From NCBI GenBank assembly GCA_048296855.1, contig CP182631.1: a stretch of DNA of 64,000 nt; one strand, 5' to 3'. Below the pieces are notes generated by a model that saw nothing but the letters and a program-made list of their open reading frames with translations, was not told where the DNA came from and did no database searches. The position numbers and the translations under genes are program-made. Shown piece by piece: positions 37,158 to 46,469 of this stretch (its first letter is position 1; every line of letters begins with the position of its first letter). The DNA comes from Pseudocolwellia sp048296855. Its GTDB lineage: Bacteria > Pseudomonadota > Gammaproteobacteria > Enterobacterales > Alteromonadaceae.

Positions 37158-39908
37158 ATGCCAACATCATCACTATCTCCACTTATTTTAGTGGATGGTT
37201 CTTCCTATTTATTTCGTGCGTATCATGTTCCTTATTTACAAGCCTTGTCTACTTCTGATGGGCAAGCAACAGGTGCAATAACCGGTGTATTAAACATGCT
37301 AGGTAGCCTGAAAAAAGATTACCCTAATGGAAATATCATCGTTATTTTTGATGCAAAAGGAAAAACCTTCCGTAACGACTTATACCCAGAATACAAAGCA
37401 AATCGTCCACCAATGCCCGATGATTTACGCACCCAAATAGCGCCACTACATGAAATCGTGGAAGCCATGGGATTACCACTACTTGTTATTGAAGGCGTAG
37501 AGGCCGATGATGTTATTGGTACTTTAGCCCAACAAGCGAGCAACGCCGGAATAGAAACCGTAATATCTACCGGTGATAAAGACATGGCTCAGCTTGTTAC
37601 CGAGCATGTGCGCTTAATTAACACTATGACTAACGTAGAGTTAGACGTTGAAGGCGTAAAAGAAAAGTTTGGTGTTCGACCTGATCAAATTATCGATTAT
37701 TTAGCCTTAATGGGCGATAAGGTAGATAACATTCCCGGTGTTGAAAAATGTGGCCCTAAAACCGCCGTTAAATGGTTACTTGAGCATGAAACATTAGACA
37801 ACGTAATTGCAAATGCTGACAGTGTTAAAGGTAAAATTGGTGAAAATCTACGTAATGCATTAACACAACTGCCATTATCTTATGAATTAGCAACAATAAA
37901 GTTAGATGTTGAATTAGACGTGAGTGCTACAACGTTAGCGCCTAAAGAGCGTAACGTTGAAAAGCTAACAGAGCTTTATACTAAATATGAGCTACGTCGT
38001 TTATTAGCCGATCTATCTAAAGGAGACACAAAAAGTAATGCAGGTGCTTCCACAGATGCAGTTGAAGCCGAAGAGCTTGTAACGGCATCAGATATTAAAT
38101 CAGAATACGATACCGTATTAACTAAAGCTGCTTTTGAAGATTGGCTAAGCAAGCTCAAATCAGCAGAGTATTTTGCCTTTGACACTGAAACCACCAGTGT
38201 TAATTACATGAAAGCAAAATTAGTGGGCTTATCATTCTGTGTTGAAGCAGGCAAAGCGGCTTACGTGCCACTTGCGCATGACTATGAAGGTGCTCCAGAG
38301 CAACTTGAATTAGACTGGGTATTAGCTCAACTTAAACCATTATTAGAAGATAAACACCTTGCTAAAATAGGGCAAAATTTAAAATACGACGCCAATGTAC
38401 TTTCTCATTATAATATTCAAATGCAGGGTATTAAATTCGATACCATGATTGAATCGTATTGCTTAAATAGCGTAGCAACACGTCATAACATGGATGCATT
38501 GGCCGATAAGTACTTAGGTTATAAAACCGTACATTTTGAGGATATTGCCGGTAAAGGTGCTAAACAGCTAACCTTTAATCAAATTGATATTGAAAAAGCC
38601 AGCCATTATGCTGCTGAAGATGCCGATATTACGTTAAGGTTACATCAAGCTATTTATCCTAAGTTAAGTCAATCTGCCGATCAGCTTAAAGTATTCAATG
38701 ACATTGAAATGCCGTTATTACCTGTATTAGCACGAATGGAACAACATGGTGTATTGATTGATAGCTATTTGCTTGACGAGCAAAGCCATGCGCTAGGTAT
38801 GCGTTTGAATGAATTAGAAATAGAAGCGCACAATATAGCCGGGCAAAACTTTAACTTGAGTTCACCTAAGCAATTACAAAAAATATTGTTTGAAGAGTTA
38901 AAAATTCCCGTTATTAAGAAAACGCCAAAAGGTGCTCCTTCAACCGCTGAAGAAGTGTTACAAGAGTTAGCGCTTGATTATCCTTTACCTAAAATAATTC
39001 TAGAAAACAGAGGATTAAGTAAACTTAAATCGACTTATACAGACAAATTACCTTTATTAGTTGGTGAAAAATCAGGGCGTGTACATACCTCATATCATCA
39101 GGCAGTTACCGCAACAGGTCGTTTATCTTCAACAGATCCAAACTTACAAAACATCCCGATTAGAAGTGAAGAAGGGCGTAAAATTCGTCAAGCCTTTATT
39201 GCGCCTGAAAATCATAAAATTGTCGCAATCGATTATTCTCAAATAGAATTACGTATTATGGCGCACTTATCTGATGATCCAGGCCTAGTGTCTGCTTTCA
39301 GTAAAGGGTTAGATGTACATAAAGCAACGGCGGCTGAAATATTTTCAGTACCATTAGATGAAGTAACTACTGACCAACGCCGCAGTGCTAAAGCGGTAAA
39401 CTTTGGTTTAATTTATGGAATGTCGGCTTTTGGTTTAGCTAAACAACTTGATGTTCCGCGCCATAAAGCACAAGAGTATATGGACACTTATTTTGAACGA
39501 TACCCTAATGTACAAAACTATATGGAAGATACTCGTCAAAATGCTACTGAAAATGGTTACGTAGAAACCTTGTTTGGCAGACGTTTATACCTACCGGATA
39601 TTAAGTCTAAAAACGGTATGAGACGAAAAGGTGCTGAACGCGCAGCAATAAATGCACCTATGCAAGGTACAGCGGCTGACATTATTAAAAAGGCTATGCT
39701 AAATGTTGATGCTTGGATTGAAGAGCAAAATGATCCCCGTATAAAAATGACCATGCAAGTACACGATGAATTAATTTTTGAAATTCATCAAAATATTGTA
39801 AAAGAAACTACTGAAAAGCTTGTTCAGCTTATGAATGACGCGGTTAGTTTAAGTGTTCCATTGATTGCCGAAGCGGGTATTGGTAATAACTGGGACGAAG
39901 CACATTAG
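37158..39908 (+). CDS. polA: DNA polymerase I
   Basis: A 916-residue enzyme for Okazaki-fragment processing and repair. Domains in order: 5'-3' exonuclease (1-290; VDGSSYLFRAYH, FDAKGKTFR, EADDVIGTLA), 3'-5' proofreading exonuclease (about 325-520; intact FDTETTS near 339, AAEDADITLRL), and polymerase (about 525-916; motif A DYSQIELR near 690, the O helix RRSAKAVNFGLIYG, motif C VHDEL near 868). The length fits full three-activity polymerases. It is monocistronic with a hairpin terminator. Confidence 0.97.
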   Translation: MPTSSLSPLILVDGSSYLFRAYHVPYLQALSTSDGQATGAITGVLNMLGSLKKDYPNGNIIVIFDAKGKTFRNDLYPEYKANRPPMPDDLRTQIAPLHEIVEAMGLPLLVIEGVEADDVIGTLAQQASNAGIETVISTGDKDMAQLVTEHVRLINTMTNVELDVEGVKEKFGVRPDQIIDYLALMGDKVDNIPGVEKCGPKTAVKWLLEHETLDNVIANADSVKGKIGENLRNALTQLPLSYELATIKLDVELDVSATTLAPKERNVEKLTELYTKYELRRLLADLSKGDTKSNAGASTDAVEAEELVTASDIKSEYDTVLTKAAFEDWLSKLKSAEYFAFDTETTSVNYMKAKLVGLSFCVEAGKAAYVPLAHDYEGAPEQLELDWVLAQLKPLLEDKHLAKIGQNLKYDANVLSHYNIQMQGIKFDTMIESYCLNSVATRHNMDALADKYLGYKTVHFEDIAGKGAKQLTFNQIDIEKASHYAAEDADITLRLHQAIYPKLSQSADQLKVFNDIEMPLLPVLARMEQHGVLIDSYLLDEQSHALGMRLNELEIEAHNIAGQNFNLSSPKQLQKILFEELKIPVIKKTPKGAPSTAEEVLQELALDYPLPKIILENRGLSKLKSTYTDKLPLLVGEKSGRVHTSYHQAVTATGRLSSTDPNLQNIPIRSEEGRKIRQAFIAPENHKIVAIDYSQIELRIMAHLSDDPGLVSAFSKGLDVHKATAAEIFSVPLDEVTTDQRRSAKAVNFGLIYGMSAFGLAKQLDVPRHKAQEYMDTYFERYPNVQNYMEDTRQNATENGYVETLFGRRLYLPDIKSKNGMRRKGAERAAINAPMQGTAADIIKKAMLNVDAWIEEQNDPRIKMTMQVHDELIFEIHQNIVKETTEKLVQLMNDAVSLSVPLIAEAGIGNNWDEAH

Positions 39909-39946
39909 CTAAAGACTATAAATGGATTGATTTGGTGTAAAAGTAC

Positions 39947-39971
39947 AAAAATGTAATTTATTTACATTTTT
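39947..39971 (+). terminator. polA terminator
   Basis: AAAAATGTAA (39947-39956) and TTACATTTTT (39962-39971) form a perfect 10-bp stem with a 5-base loop, ending in a T-run. Confidence 0.75.
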
Positions 39972-39974
39972 AGC

Positions 39975-40004
39975 TTTACTTATATAGAGCTCTTGCTCTA
40001 TAAT
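39975..40004 (+). promoter_or_regulatory. Sigma-70-like promoter downstream of polA
   Basis: TTTACT (39975-39980) and a consensus TATAAT (39999-40004) are separated by 18 bases. Transcription would start at about 40011. No open frame follows, so the product is likely a non-coding RNA. Confidence 0.55.
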
Positions 40005-40010
40005 TCATTT

Positions 40011-40101
40011 TGTTCCCGATGTGAACACTTGTTGTAATAATTGTAATTTTAAGCTTTCCTCATAGCTACTATACCGATGACTCTGTTGTCGGTTTTTTTT
40101 T
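40011..40101 (+). ncRNA. Candidate small RNA, about 90 nt, in the Spot 42 position
   Basis: The unit runs from the predicted start at about 40011 to a strong terminator: ACCGATGA (40073-40080) pairs with TTGTCGGT (40086-40093; G-U pairs included) and is followed by nine T, a good Hfq-type tail. It lies just downstream of polA, the usual site of the Spot 42 gene spf. The sequence does not resemble Spot 42 as I know it, so it is named only by position. Inside are GTTCCCGATGTGAAC (GTTC...GAAC inverted) and unpaired U/A-rich stretches. Confidence 0.5.
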
Positions 40102-40557
40102 GCCTAAATTAAAGTTATATAAAGAAGTAGTCTGAATTAACTTTTATTTTTTATTCTTATTTCTCACTAGGCTTCTGTTTTTATTCGTTATAATTTATTT
40201 AGTTCCTTTTTCATAAGCCTAAGCTCTAGTGCTTCTATAAGTAATAAAATGATTTCTGAGTAATTTTTTATTTTGTTATCAATGAAAAATAAAGGGATAA
40301 TTTAGCGATTCAAAGTAAATAAAATCGTCTAAGAAGTTAAAAAGAATAAAAATATACAATATGTAATAAAATTTCATAAATGGTGTTTTATTAGTTTTTG
40401 AAGAGGGAGTTAATTACTTTTTATGTTTCTGCCTTTCATTGCTTTTTATTTAAAATTAAAAAGCAATACAGTTACAGCGTGTTTTTAATAGCTATTTAAA
40501 ATTTTCAATGCAGTGCAATGTAAAAAACTGAGTGATATCCAGAGAGGTTAATTTAGA

Positions 40558-40746
40558 TTATTTATCGCTTACAGGATCTACAATAGGGGTTATTGTTGGG
40601 GGTTTAGATCGACCTGATTTACGTAGAGCATCTCGTAACACATATTCAATTTGCGCATTTAAACTACGTAGTTCATCGTCCGACCAACGTTGCATAGCAT
40701 CTAAAATTTCTTCATTTATTCTAAGCGGGTACGCTTTCTTTGCCAA
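40558..40746 (-). CDS. Arc-like ribbon-helix-helix protein
   Basis: A 62-residue protein. KKAYPLRINEEILDAMQRWSDDE, then LRSLNAQIEYVLRDALRK (about 3-44), is the Arc/MetJ-type ribbon-helix-helix pattern: a beta strand, a first helix and a second helix, binding DNA as a dimer. The C-terminal tail is Pro-rich and probably disordered. It lies 180 bases after the SPFH gene on the same strand and may be cotranscribed. It could be a regulator of that operon, or an antitoxin-like protein without a visible toxin. Confidence 0.75.
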   Translation of the reverse strand: MAKKAYPLRINEEILDAMQRWSDDELRSLNAQIEYVLRDALRKSGRSKPPTITPIVDPVSDK

Positions 40747-40926
40747 AACACATTCACCTTACGTCGACTAACGTCTTATACCAATCGCAATACCCCATTT
40801 ATTCTTCGTATAAAATAGGTCCATTCGTTAATGCCTTTGGTATTATTTATTTCGATAGCGCTTTTAAATCTTAAGTAATATTTATAAAGTAATAAAAGCG
40901 CTATAAATTAAGAGTTAACAAAATAC

Positions 40927-41802
40927 TTAGTACAAGCTACCAGCGTTAATTACAGGTTGTGCTGCATCATCGCTACATAATACAACAAGTAGGTTACTTA
41001 CCATAGCGGCTTTACGTTCTGTATCTAATTCAACAATATTACGCTCTGATAATTTTTGTAGCGCCATTTCAACCATACCAACAGCTCCTTCAACCACTTT
41101 TTTACGAGCTGAAATAATTGCCATTGCTTGTTGGCGACGTAGCATAGCGTTAGCTATTTCTGGTGAATACGCTAAGTGACTAATACGTGACTCTATAACT
41201 TTTACACCTGCCTTTTCGAGTCGATTTTGTACTTCTATTTGTAAAGCATTTGAAATTTCTGCAGGGTGACTACGTAATGTTAGACCTTTATCATCTTCAT
41301 CTTCATGATTCTCATAAGCATACGTTGTTGCTAAATTTCGTAATGCAGATTCACTCTGAATGGAGACAAAATCTTCGTAGTTATCTACCTGAAACACAGC
41401 TTCAGCAGTATCTACTACTTCCCAAACAATAATGGCCGCTATTTCTATTGGGTTACCATTTTTATCGTTGACTTTTAATTGGCCACTTTCAAAGTTGCGA
41501 ACACGTAAAGAAACTCGCATTTTTGTATAAAAAGGGTTAGCCCATCGTAACCCTGGCTCATGTACTGTGCCAGCATACTTGCCAAAGAACTGCATAACTC
41601 GACCTTCTTTGGGGTTAACCATAAAAAATCCAGCCCAGCATATACCTATAATAATGTTAGCTATTACGCCAAGCAAAACAAGCAGAGCATCGGCATTTTT
41701 TAATGCAAAAAATGTTAATACCAATGCTGTTACTTGTAATAGTAGTAAAACAAAGATCATAGGGATCCCGCTAGGTGCTTTAATTTCATTTTCAGTAATC
41801 AT
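40927..41802 (-). CDS. SPFH/Band 7 (stomatin-like) membrane protein
   Basis: A 291-residue protein. Two hydrophobic helices (about 13-33 and 37-62) are followed by an SPFH domain (about 65-270) with VMQFFGKYAGTVHEPGLRWANPF and the AMLRRQQAMAIISARKKVVEGAV helix. SPFH proteins oligomerise and organise membrane microdomains or modulate membrane proteases. AAGGAAGAG is the ribosome binding site, directly preceded on this strand by a perfect palindrome. The gene pairs with the ribbon-helix-helix gene downstream. Confidence 0.9.
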   Translation of the reverse strand: MITENEIKAPSGIPMIFVLLLLQVTALVLTFFALKNADALLVLLGVIANIIIGICWAGFFMVNPKEGRVMQFFGKYAGTVHEPGLRWANPFYTKMRVSLRVRNFESGQLKVNDKNGNPIEIAAIIVWEVVDTAEAVFQVDNYEDFVSIQSESALRNLATTYAYENHEDEDDKGLTLRSHPAEISNALQIEVQNRLEKAGVKVIESRISHLAYSPEIANAMLRRQQAMAIISARKKVVEGAVGMVEMALQKLSERNIVELDTERKAAMVSNLLVVLCSDDAAQPVINAGSLY

Positions 41803-41813
41803 AACTCTTCCTT

Positions 41814-41854
41814 AAAACCAAAAGTGATATCATAATGATATCACTTTTGGTTTT
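41814..41854. promoter_or_regulatory. Perfect palindrome with 19-bp arms upstream of the SPFH gene
   Basis: AAAACCAAAAGTGATATCA (41814-41832) and its exact reverse complement (41836-41854) flank TAA. The core is two TGATATCA octamers, each itself palindromic. It ends 3 bases from the ribosome binding site region of the SPFH gene (minus strand). As DNA it looks like an operator for a dimeric protein; as RNA it would be a very stable hairpin next to the start codon. On the plus strand TTTTT follows, but no plus gene ends here. Confidence 0.7.
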
Positions 41855-42087
41855 TGTCAATAATAGTTTTGAAAAGAAATTGCAAAAGTTTTAAAACTAA
41901 GTATTGGAAAATAAAGAAGGATGTTATTGCAAATTGAGCCTCACAAGGCTATTAAGAGGAGGGCATTTTTATTAAACAAGTAATTGTAAATAAAAATGTC
42001 TACTACTGGTTAATAGTGTGCTTTTCGGTTTTAATAAAGCTATTGCTATTCAAATCTCATTGATTGTTCTCTTTAGGAGCTTTAACG

Positions 42088-44940
42088 TTGAAAAAATGGA
42101 CTCTGCCATTACTTATTACTTGCTTAGCCGCTTGTGAAAGCACATTACCTTATTTAGATTCAAAAACTGACAGCCACAAAGTTGCAGGCATTACCTTCGT
42201 TGAAGAAGTAAAAAAATCTGGTCATGAAACCGTGATCCCATATGAGAAATATATTTTAGATAACGGTTTAACATTAATTCTTCATACTGATAAATCAGAC
42301 CCATTAGTGCATGTAGACATGACCTATCACGTAGGTTCAGGTAGAGAAGAGGCGGGTAAATCAGGTTTTGCTCATTTCTTTGAACACATGATGTTTCAAG
42401 GTTCTGAACATGTAGCAGACGAACAGCATTTTAAGTTAGTAACTGAAGCGGGCGGTACCATGAATGGTACAACTAATAACGACCGTACTAACTACTTTCA
42501 AACGGTTCCAGCCAATCAGTTAGAAAAAATGTTATGGCTAGAGTCTGATCGCATGGGCTTTTTAGTGGATGCAGTTACGCAAGAGAAATTTGAAGTACAA
42601 CGCGAAACGGTAAAAAACGAACGTGGTCAACGTGTTGATAATCGTCCTTATGGCCGTGTAAATGAACGTATTTCACAAGCGTTATATCCAGAAGGGCATC
42701 CGTATTCTTGGCCTGTTATTGGTTATATGGAAGATTTAGATCGCGTTAACGTAAACGACCTAAAAGCTTTCTTTTTACGTTGGTATGGCCCTAATAACGC
42801 AACCTTAACTATTGGTGGCGATATCAATACTACCGAAACATTAGCATTGGTCAAAAAATACTTTGGTAGTATTCCTCGTGGGCCTGAAGTAAAAATGCCA
42901 GAAAAACCCACTTTTGAAATAAAAGAAGACCGTTACATTTCAATGGAAGATAATGTTCATCTGCCACTTATATATATGTCGTATCCAACGGTTTCAGTAC
43001 GCGACGAAGATGAAGCGCCACTCGACTTATTATCAAGCATACTTGGTGGCGGTAAAACGTCATTGTTCTATAAAAACTTAGTTAAAAATCAACTCACGGT
43101 ACAAGCATCGGTCAGTCATCCTTGTTCAGAGCTTGCCTGTACTTTTAATTTGTATGCTTTGCCTCATCCAGCTTCAGGTAAGTCGTTAGCGGATATAGAA
43201 AAAGTAATGAGAGACACATTAGTAGAATTTGAATCACGTGGCGTAGAAGACGATGATTTGATCAAAGCAAAAGCAAATATGGAAGCGAGCTTTGTGTTTG
43301 GCTTACAAAGTGTGCAAGGAAAAGTGAGTCAATTAGCTGCCAATCAAACCTTTAAAGGTAATCCTAACTATATTGAACAAGATATTGCTCGCTATGCTGG
43401 TGTCACTAAAGCTGATGTTATGCGTGTGTATAAAAAATATCTTAAAGGGAAGCATGGCGTAATTATGAGTGTTGTACCTAAAGGTAAGCTTGATATGGTT
43501 GCAGCACAAGACACCTTTAAACCAAAAGAGAGAACTTTTGATCGAACAGCCACCACTTCGGCAGACGCTATTAAAGTACGTAAGGTTAAAGACAACTTTG
43601 ACCGGAACCTTATGCCTATAGCTAAAGCCAATAAACCTGTTGATGTTCCGCAAATGTGGCAAAGGGAATTAGCTAACGGCATTAAAATATTAGGTACTCA
43701 AAGCACAGAAACGCCCACCACATCGTTATTACTTAAAATTCCTGCGGGTCATTACTTTGAGTCTAAAGATAAAGCCGGTTTAGTAACGTTATTAGCCGCT
43801 ATGTTAAATGAATCAACCACCACGCGTAGTGCCGAGGATATGAGTAACGAGTTAGAGAAATTAGGCAGTTCAGTTAATATTTCCTCAACGGATCATTACT
43901 TAACCATTAGTGTAAATGCATTAACTAAGCATTTAACTGAAACAATGGCGTTAGTTAATGAAAAGCTGATGCAGCCAGCCTTTATAGAAAGCGACTTTGT
44001 ACGTAACCAAAATAATGCGATTCAAGGCGCTATAAACAATAAAAAAGATGCGGGTTACTTAGCTGCAACGGCTTACCGACAGCTGTTACATGCAGACAAT
44101 ATAGCAGCCACACCAAGTGGTGGTTCTGAAGCTAGCTTGAAAAACATTACTTTAGCTGACGTAAAAGCGTTTTATAACAAACAAATAAAACCTAAAGACG
44201 GGCAAGCTATTGTTGTATCTGACTTACCTGAAAAAGACATACTTAAAGTATTCGATGTATTTAAAACATGGCAAGGTAAAGGCGAAGAGCTTGATTTGAC
44301 GTTACCTATATCTGATACAAAAATGGGCGTTATTTACCTTGTTAATAAAGACGATGCGGCACAATCCGTTATTCGAATAGGTAAGCGCTCAATTACTCAA
44401 GACATTACGGGTGAGTTTTATAAATCGTACTTAATGAACTTTCCTCTAGGTGGTGCTTTTAATAGTCGTATTAACCTAAATTTACGTGAAGATAAAGGCT
44501 ATACCTACGGTGCTCGTTCATACTTCAGCGCAGACAAACTAGCCGGTGCTTATACAGCCAGTGCTGAAGTAAGAGCTGATGTTACCGACAAGTCGATTGT
44601 TGAATTTGTAAAAGAAATTAAAAATTACGCTGAAAACGGTATTACAGCAGAAGAGCTCGCTTTTATGCGTAAAGCAATAAATCAAAAAGATGCCTTAAAG
44701 TATGAAACCCCTCATGCAAAACTAGGCTTTTTAGCGCAAATTTTAGAGCATGATTTAACGCCAGATTTCGTAAAAAAACGTACCGAAATTGTAGAAAATA
44801 TTACAGCTGAAGAAATTAACGCCTTAGCTAAAAAACACCTTAACCTGAAAGAAATGCTGATGGTGGTAGTAGGTAATGCTAGCGTATTAAAACCGCAACT
44901 TGAAGCATTGGGGTATGAAGTGATTGATTACGATATTTGA
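42088..44940 (+). CDS. M16 family zinc metallopeptidase, lipoprotein
   Basis: A 950-residue protein. TTG 42088 has AGGAG 8 bases upstream and gives a lipoprotein signal with LAAC (Cys15); the open frame from 42064 lacks this support. The N-terminal M16 domain has the inverted zinc motif HFFEH (His96, Glu99, His100) and the downstream Glu in ETVKNERGQ. A second M16-like half (about 510-940; GGAFNSRINLNLREDKGYTYG) lacks the metal site and is structural. It is probably an outer-membrane-anchored peptidase facing the periplasm. A terminator follows. Confidence 0.9.
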   Translation: MKKWTLPLLITCLAACESTLPYLDSKTDSHKVAGITFVEEVKKSGHETVIPYEKYILDNGLTLILHTDKSDPLVHVDMTYHVGSGREEAGKSGFAHFFEHMMFQGSEHVADEQHFKLVTEAGGTMNGTTNNDRTNYFQTVPANQLEKMLWLESDRMGFLVDAVTQEKFEVQRETVKNERGQRVDNRPYGRVNERISQALYPEGHPYSWPVIGYMEDLDRVNVNDLKAFFLRWYGPNNATLTIGGDINTTETLALVKKYFGSIPRGPEVKMPEKPTFEIKEDRYISMEDNVHLPLIYMSYPTVSVRDEDEAPLDLLSSILGGGKTSLFYKNLVKNQLTVQASVSHPCSELACTFNLYALPHPASGKSLADIEKVMRDTLVEFESRGVEDDDLIKAKANMEASFVFGLQSVQGKVSQLAANQTFKGNPNYIEQDIARYAGVTKADVMRVYKKYLKGKHGVIMSVVPKGKLDMVAAQDTFKPKERTFDRTATTSADAIKVRKVKDNFDRNLMPIAKANKPVDVPQMWQRELANGIKILGTQSTETPTTSLLLKIPAGHYFESKDKAGLVTLLAAMLNESTTTRSAEDMSNELEKLGSSVNISSTDHYLTISVNALTKHLTETMALVNEKLMQPAFIESDFVRNQNNAIQGAINNKKDAGYLAATAYRQLLHADNIAATPSGGSEASLKNITLADVKAFYNKQIKPKDGQAIVVSDLPEKDILKVFDVFKTWQGKGEELDLTLPISDTKMGVIYLVNKDDAAQSVIRIGKRSITQDITGEFYKSYLMNFPLGGAFNSRINLNLREDKGYTYGARSYFSADKLAGAYTASAEVRADVTDKSIVEFVKEIKNYAENGITAEELAFMRKAINQKDALKYETPHAKLGFLAQILEHDLTPDFVKKRTEIVENITAEEINALAKKHLNLKEMLMVVVGNASVLKPQLEALGYEVIDYDI

Positions 44941-44983
44941 TGGAGTGATTAAGTTAAATATTAAATACGTAATAGCTCAATTA

Positions 44984-45013
44984 AAAAACCTGCAATAATG
45001 CAGGTTTTTATTT
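44984..45013 (+). terminator. Terminator after the M16 peptidase gene
   Basis: AAAAACCTGCA and TGCAGGTTTTT pair around a 4-base loop at about 44985-45010, with a T-run. Confidence 0.85.
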
Positions 45014-45090
45014 ATATAACAGTAAATTAACATCTATAAAATCGCATACCATGGAAAGTATATGCAGCATCGGTAACTTTATATGTCACA

Positions 45091-45657
45091 TCAAATAGAA
45101 TGCCTATGTTCATTATACTGCGCATCTAATATTCCACTATAAGAAACAAGGTTCCCCAAAAGAGGGTAAGTAAATGCAACATGGAATTTGTATTTCCCAT
45201 TTTCAATCGTTTTAAATGCTTTAGACTTGGGGATTAGCCATAGTGGTATTGGAATACCAAATAATGAAATATGTAAACAACGCCAATACCAACCACCATT
45301 AATAATGTCTACTGTTAGTTTCATTGTTATAGGTCCTGTTTTTTCTAACCAATAGCCATTGGTAATATTATTAACAGGGGTAAATAATGATGCTACAAGG
45401 TTATTATCATTAAACCTTCTGTTCCAGTGTAGACCTTTCTTTGAGTGTGAAATAGCAACACGTAGTTTATGTACTCCTTGTTCAGGAAGTTCCATTTTTT
45501 TAGCTAATCGCTTACCTATAAAACCTGATAAGCCGGTGCCATAGATTATATCAACATCACCTAATAACTCTCCTCCAAATACATGAAGCTTCTGTAAAAG
45601 GGGATCTAAATTCACAAAATCTTTATCAAACCAGTGACTGACTATCTTGTTTTGCAA
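45091..45657 (-). CDS. DUF4166 family protein
   Basis: A 188-residue protein. DUF4166 features are the N-terminal LDPLLQKLH, GDVDIIYGTGLSGFIGKRLAKKM (about 34-56) and the C-terminal SYSGILDAQ. No signal peptide is seen; a hydrophobic segment (about 132-143) sits in the middle. In some bacteria the domain is fused to short-chain dehydrogenases; alone, its function is unknown. The gene is isolated. Confidence 0.75.
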   Translation of the reverse strand: MQNKIVSHWFDKDFVNLDPLLQKLHVFGGELLGDVDIIYGTGLSGFIGKRLAKKMELPEQGVHKLRVAISHSKKGLHWNRRFNDNNLVASLFTPVNNITNGYWLEKTGPITMKLTVDIINGGWYWRCLHISLFGIPIPLWLIPKSKAFKTIENGKYKFHVAFTYPLLGNLVSYSGILDAQYNEHRHSI

Positions 45658-45873
45658 ATGAACCTCTGAAACGGTAAATAACTAGGAAATATAAAAGGGT
45701 ATAGAAACGTGAAAATGCGAACAACATTTATTTTTAATAAAATGTTTATACTGTCCATTTTTTTTACACAAATTTCATAATAAATAAAAAAGTATATTGA
45801 ATACAATGCATTACAGTGTGGCTTGATTTGTGCTTTATATTTTATAAATACAACAAATAATTGGAACATAAAC

Positions 45874-46407
45874 ATGAAAAAATATTTAGCATTGATAGCT
45901 ATGCTTATAATTTGCGGAACAGCAAATGCAGGACTAATAACTTTGTCTGAAACTCAATCACAAACAGTTGCTGGAGAAAATTTTGTTTTTAATTTTTCTG
46001 CTTTAGCGCCTTCTGATGGAAGTGGTGGTGTATTGGAGTTCTTAATTAGAGGTGATTTTACTATTGGTGCTACCCTTGGTGAATCCTTTGATTTTGATGT
46101 TGAATCTGTTCTAAGTGGTTCTGGAATTCAAGCGACAGCAAGTAATTTGGTTACAAGTTTTAGTAGTGATGATAATTTATTTAAAGTGTCTCAGAGCATA
46201 TCTGCTGCAGATTTAAATTTATTGTTGAATGACTCTTTAATAGTTGTAAATGTGGATTTTGCAAGCGGTGTTAACCTAAACCTAAGCACAGCATTTATTA
46301 CAACTAGTATTCAATATAACGACACACTTACATCTGTCCCTGCGCCAGCATCACTAATATTATTTGGTCTTGGTTTAGTTGGATTTGCTTTATCAAGAAG
46401 AAAGTAA
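45874..46407 (+). CDS. PEP-CTERM sorting domain protein
   Basis: A 177-residue secreted protein. ATG 45874 follows GGAAC and gives a signal peptide (LIAMLIICGTANA). The mature part is Ser/Leu/Asp-rich and beta-like. The C-terminal tail is SVPAPASLILFGLGLVGFALSRRK: a Pro-Ala-Pro variant of the PEP motif, a Gly-containing membrane helix, and a basic end. Exosortase would cleave it for export or anchoring. No exosortase gene is in the window. A terminator follows. Confidence 0.85.
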   Translation: MKKYLALIAMLIICGTANAGLITLSETQSQTVAGENFVFNFSALAPSDGSGGVLEFLIRGDFTIGATLGESFDFDVESVLSGSGIQATASNLVTSFSSDDNLFKVSQSISAADLNLLLNDSLIVVNVDFASGVNLNLSTAFITTSIQYNDTLTSVPAPASLILFGLGLVGFALSRRK

Positions 46408-46435
46408 TTAAGATAAATTAAATATGTTATTTTTT

Positions 46436-46461
46436 AATAGGGCCAATTGGCCCTATTTTTA
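46436..46461. terminator. Bidirectional terminator
   Basis: AATAGGGCC and GGCCCTATT pair perfectly around AATT, followed by TTTTT on the plus strand and by an A-rich tract upstream that gives T on the minus strand. It serves the PEP-CTERM gene and the converging HTH gene. Confidence 0.85.
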
Positions 46462-46469
46462 TACATTAT

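Larger units (their letters stand above)
39909..40557. other. Gene-free region downstream of polA
   Basis: About 650 bases. The first 200 hold the polA terminator and a candidate small-RNA unit. From 40105 to 40520 the sequence is AT-rich with no open frame or repeat I can support. AGTGATATCC at 40531-40540 resembles half of the palindrome at 41814-41854. Confidence 0.5.

Noticed and set aside
40011..40101. Spot 42 RNA by name
   Set aside because: The position fits but the sequence does not resemble the E. coli or Vibrio RNA as I know it, so no gene symbol was given.
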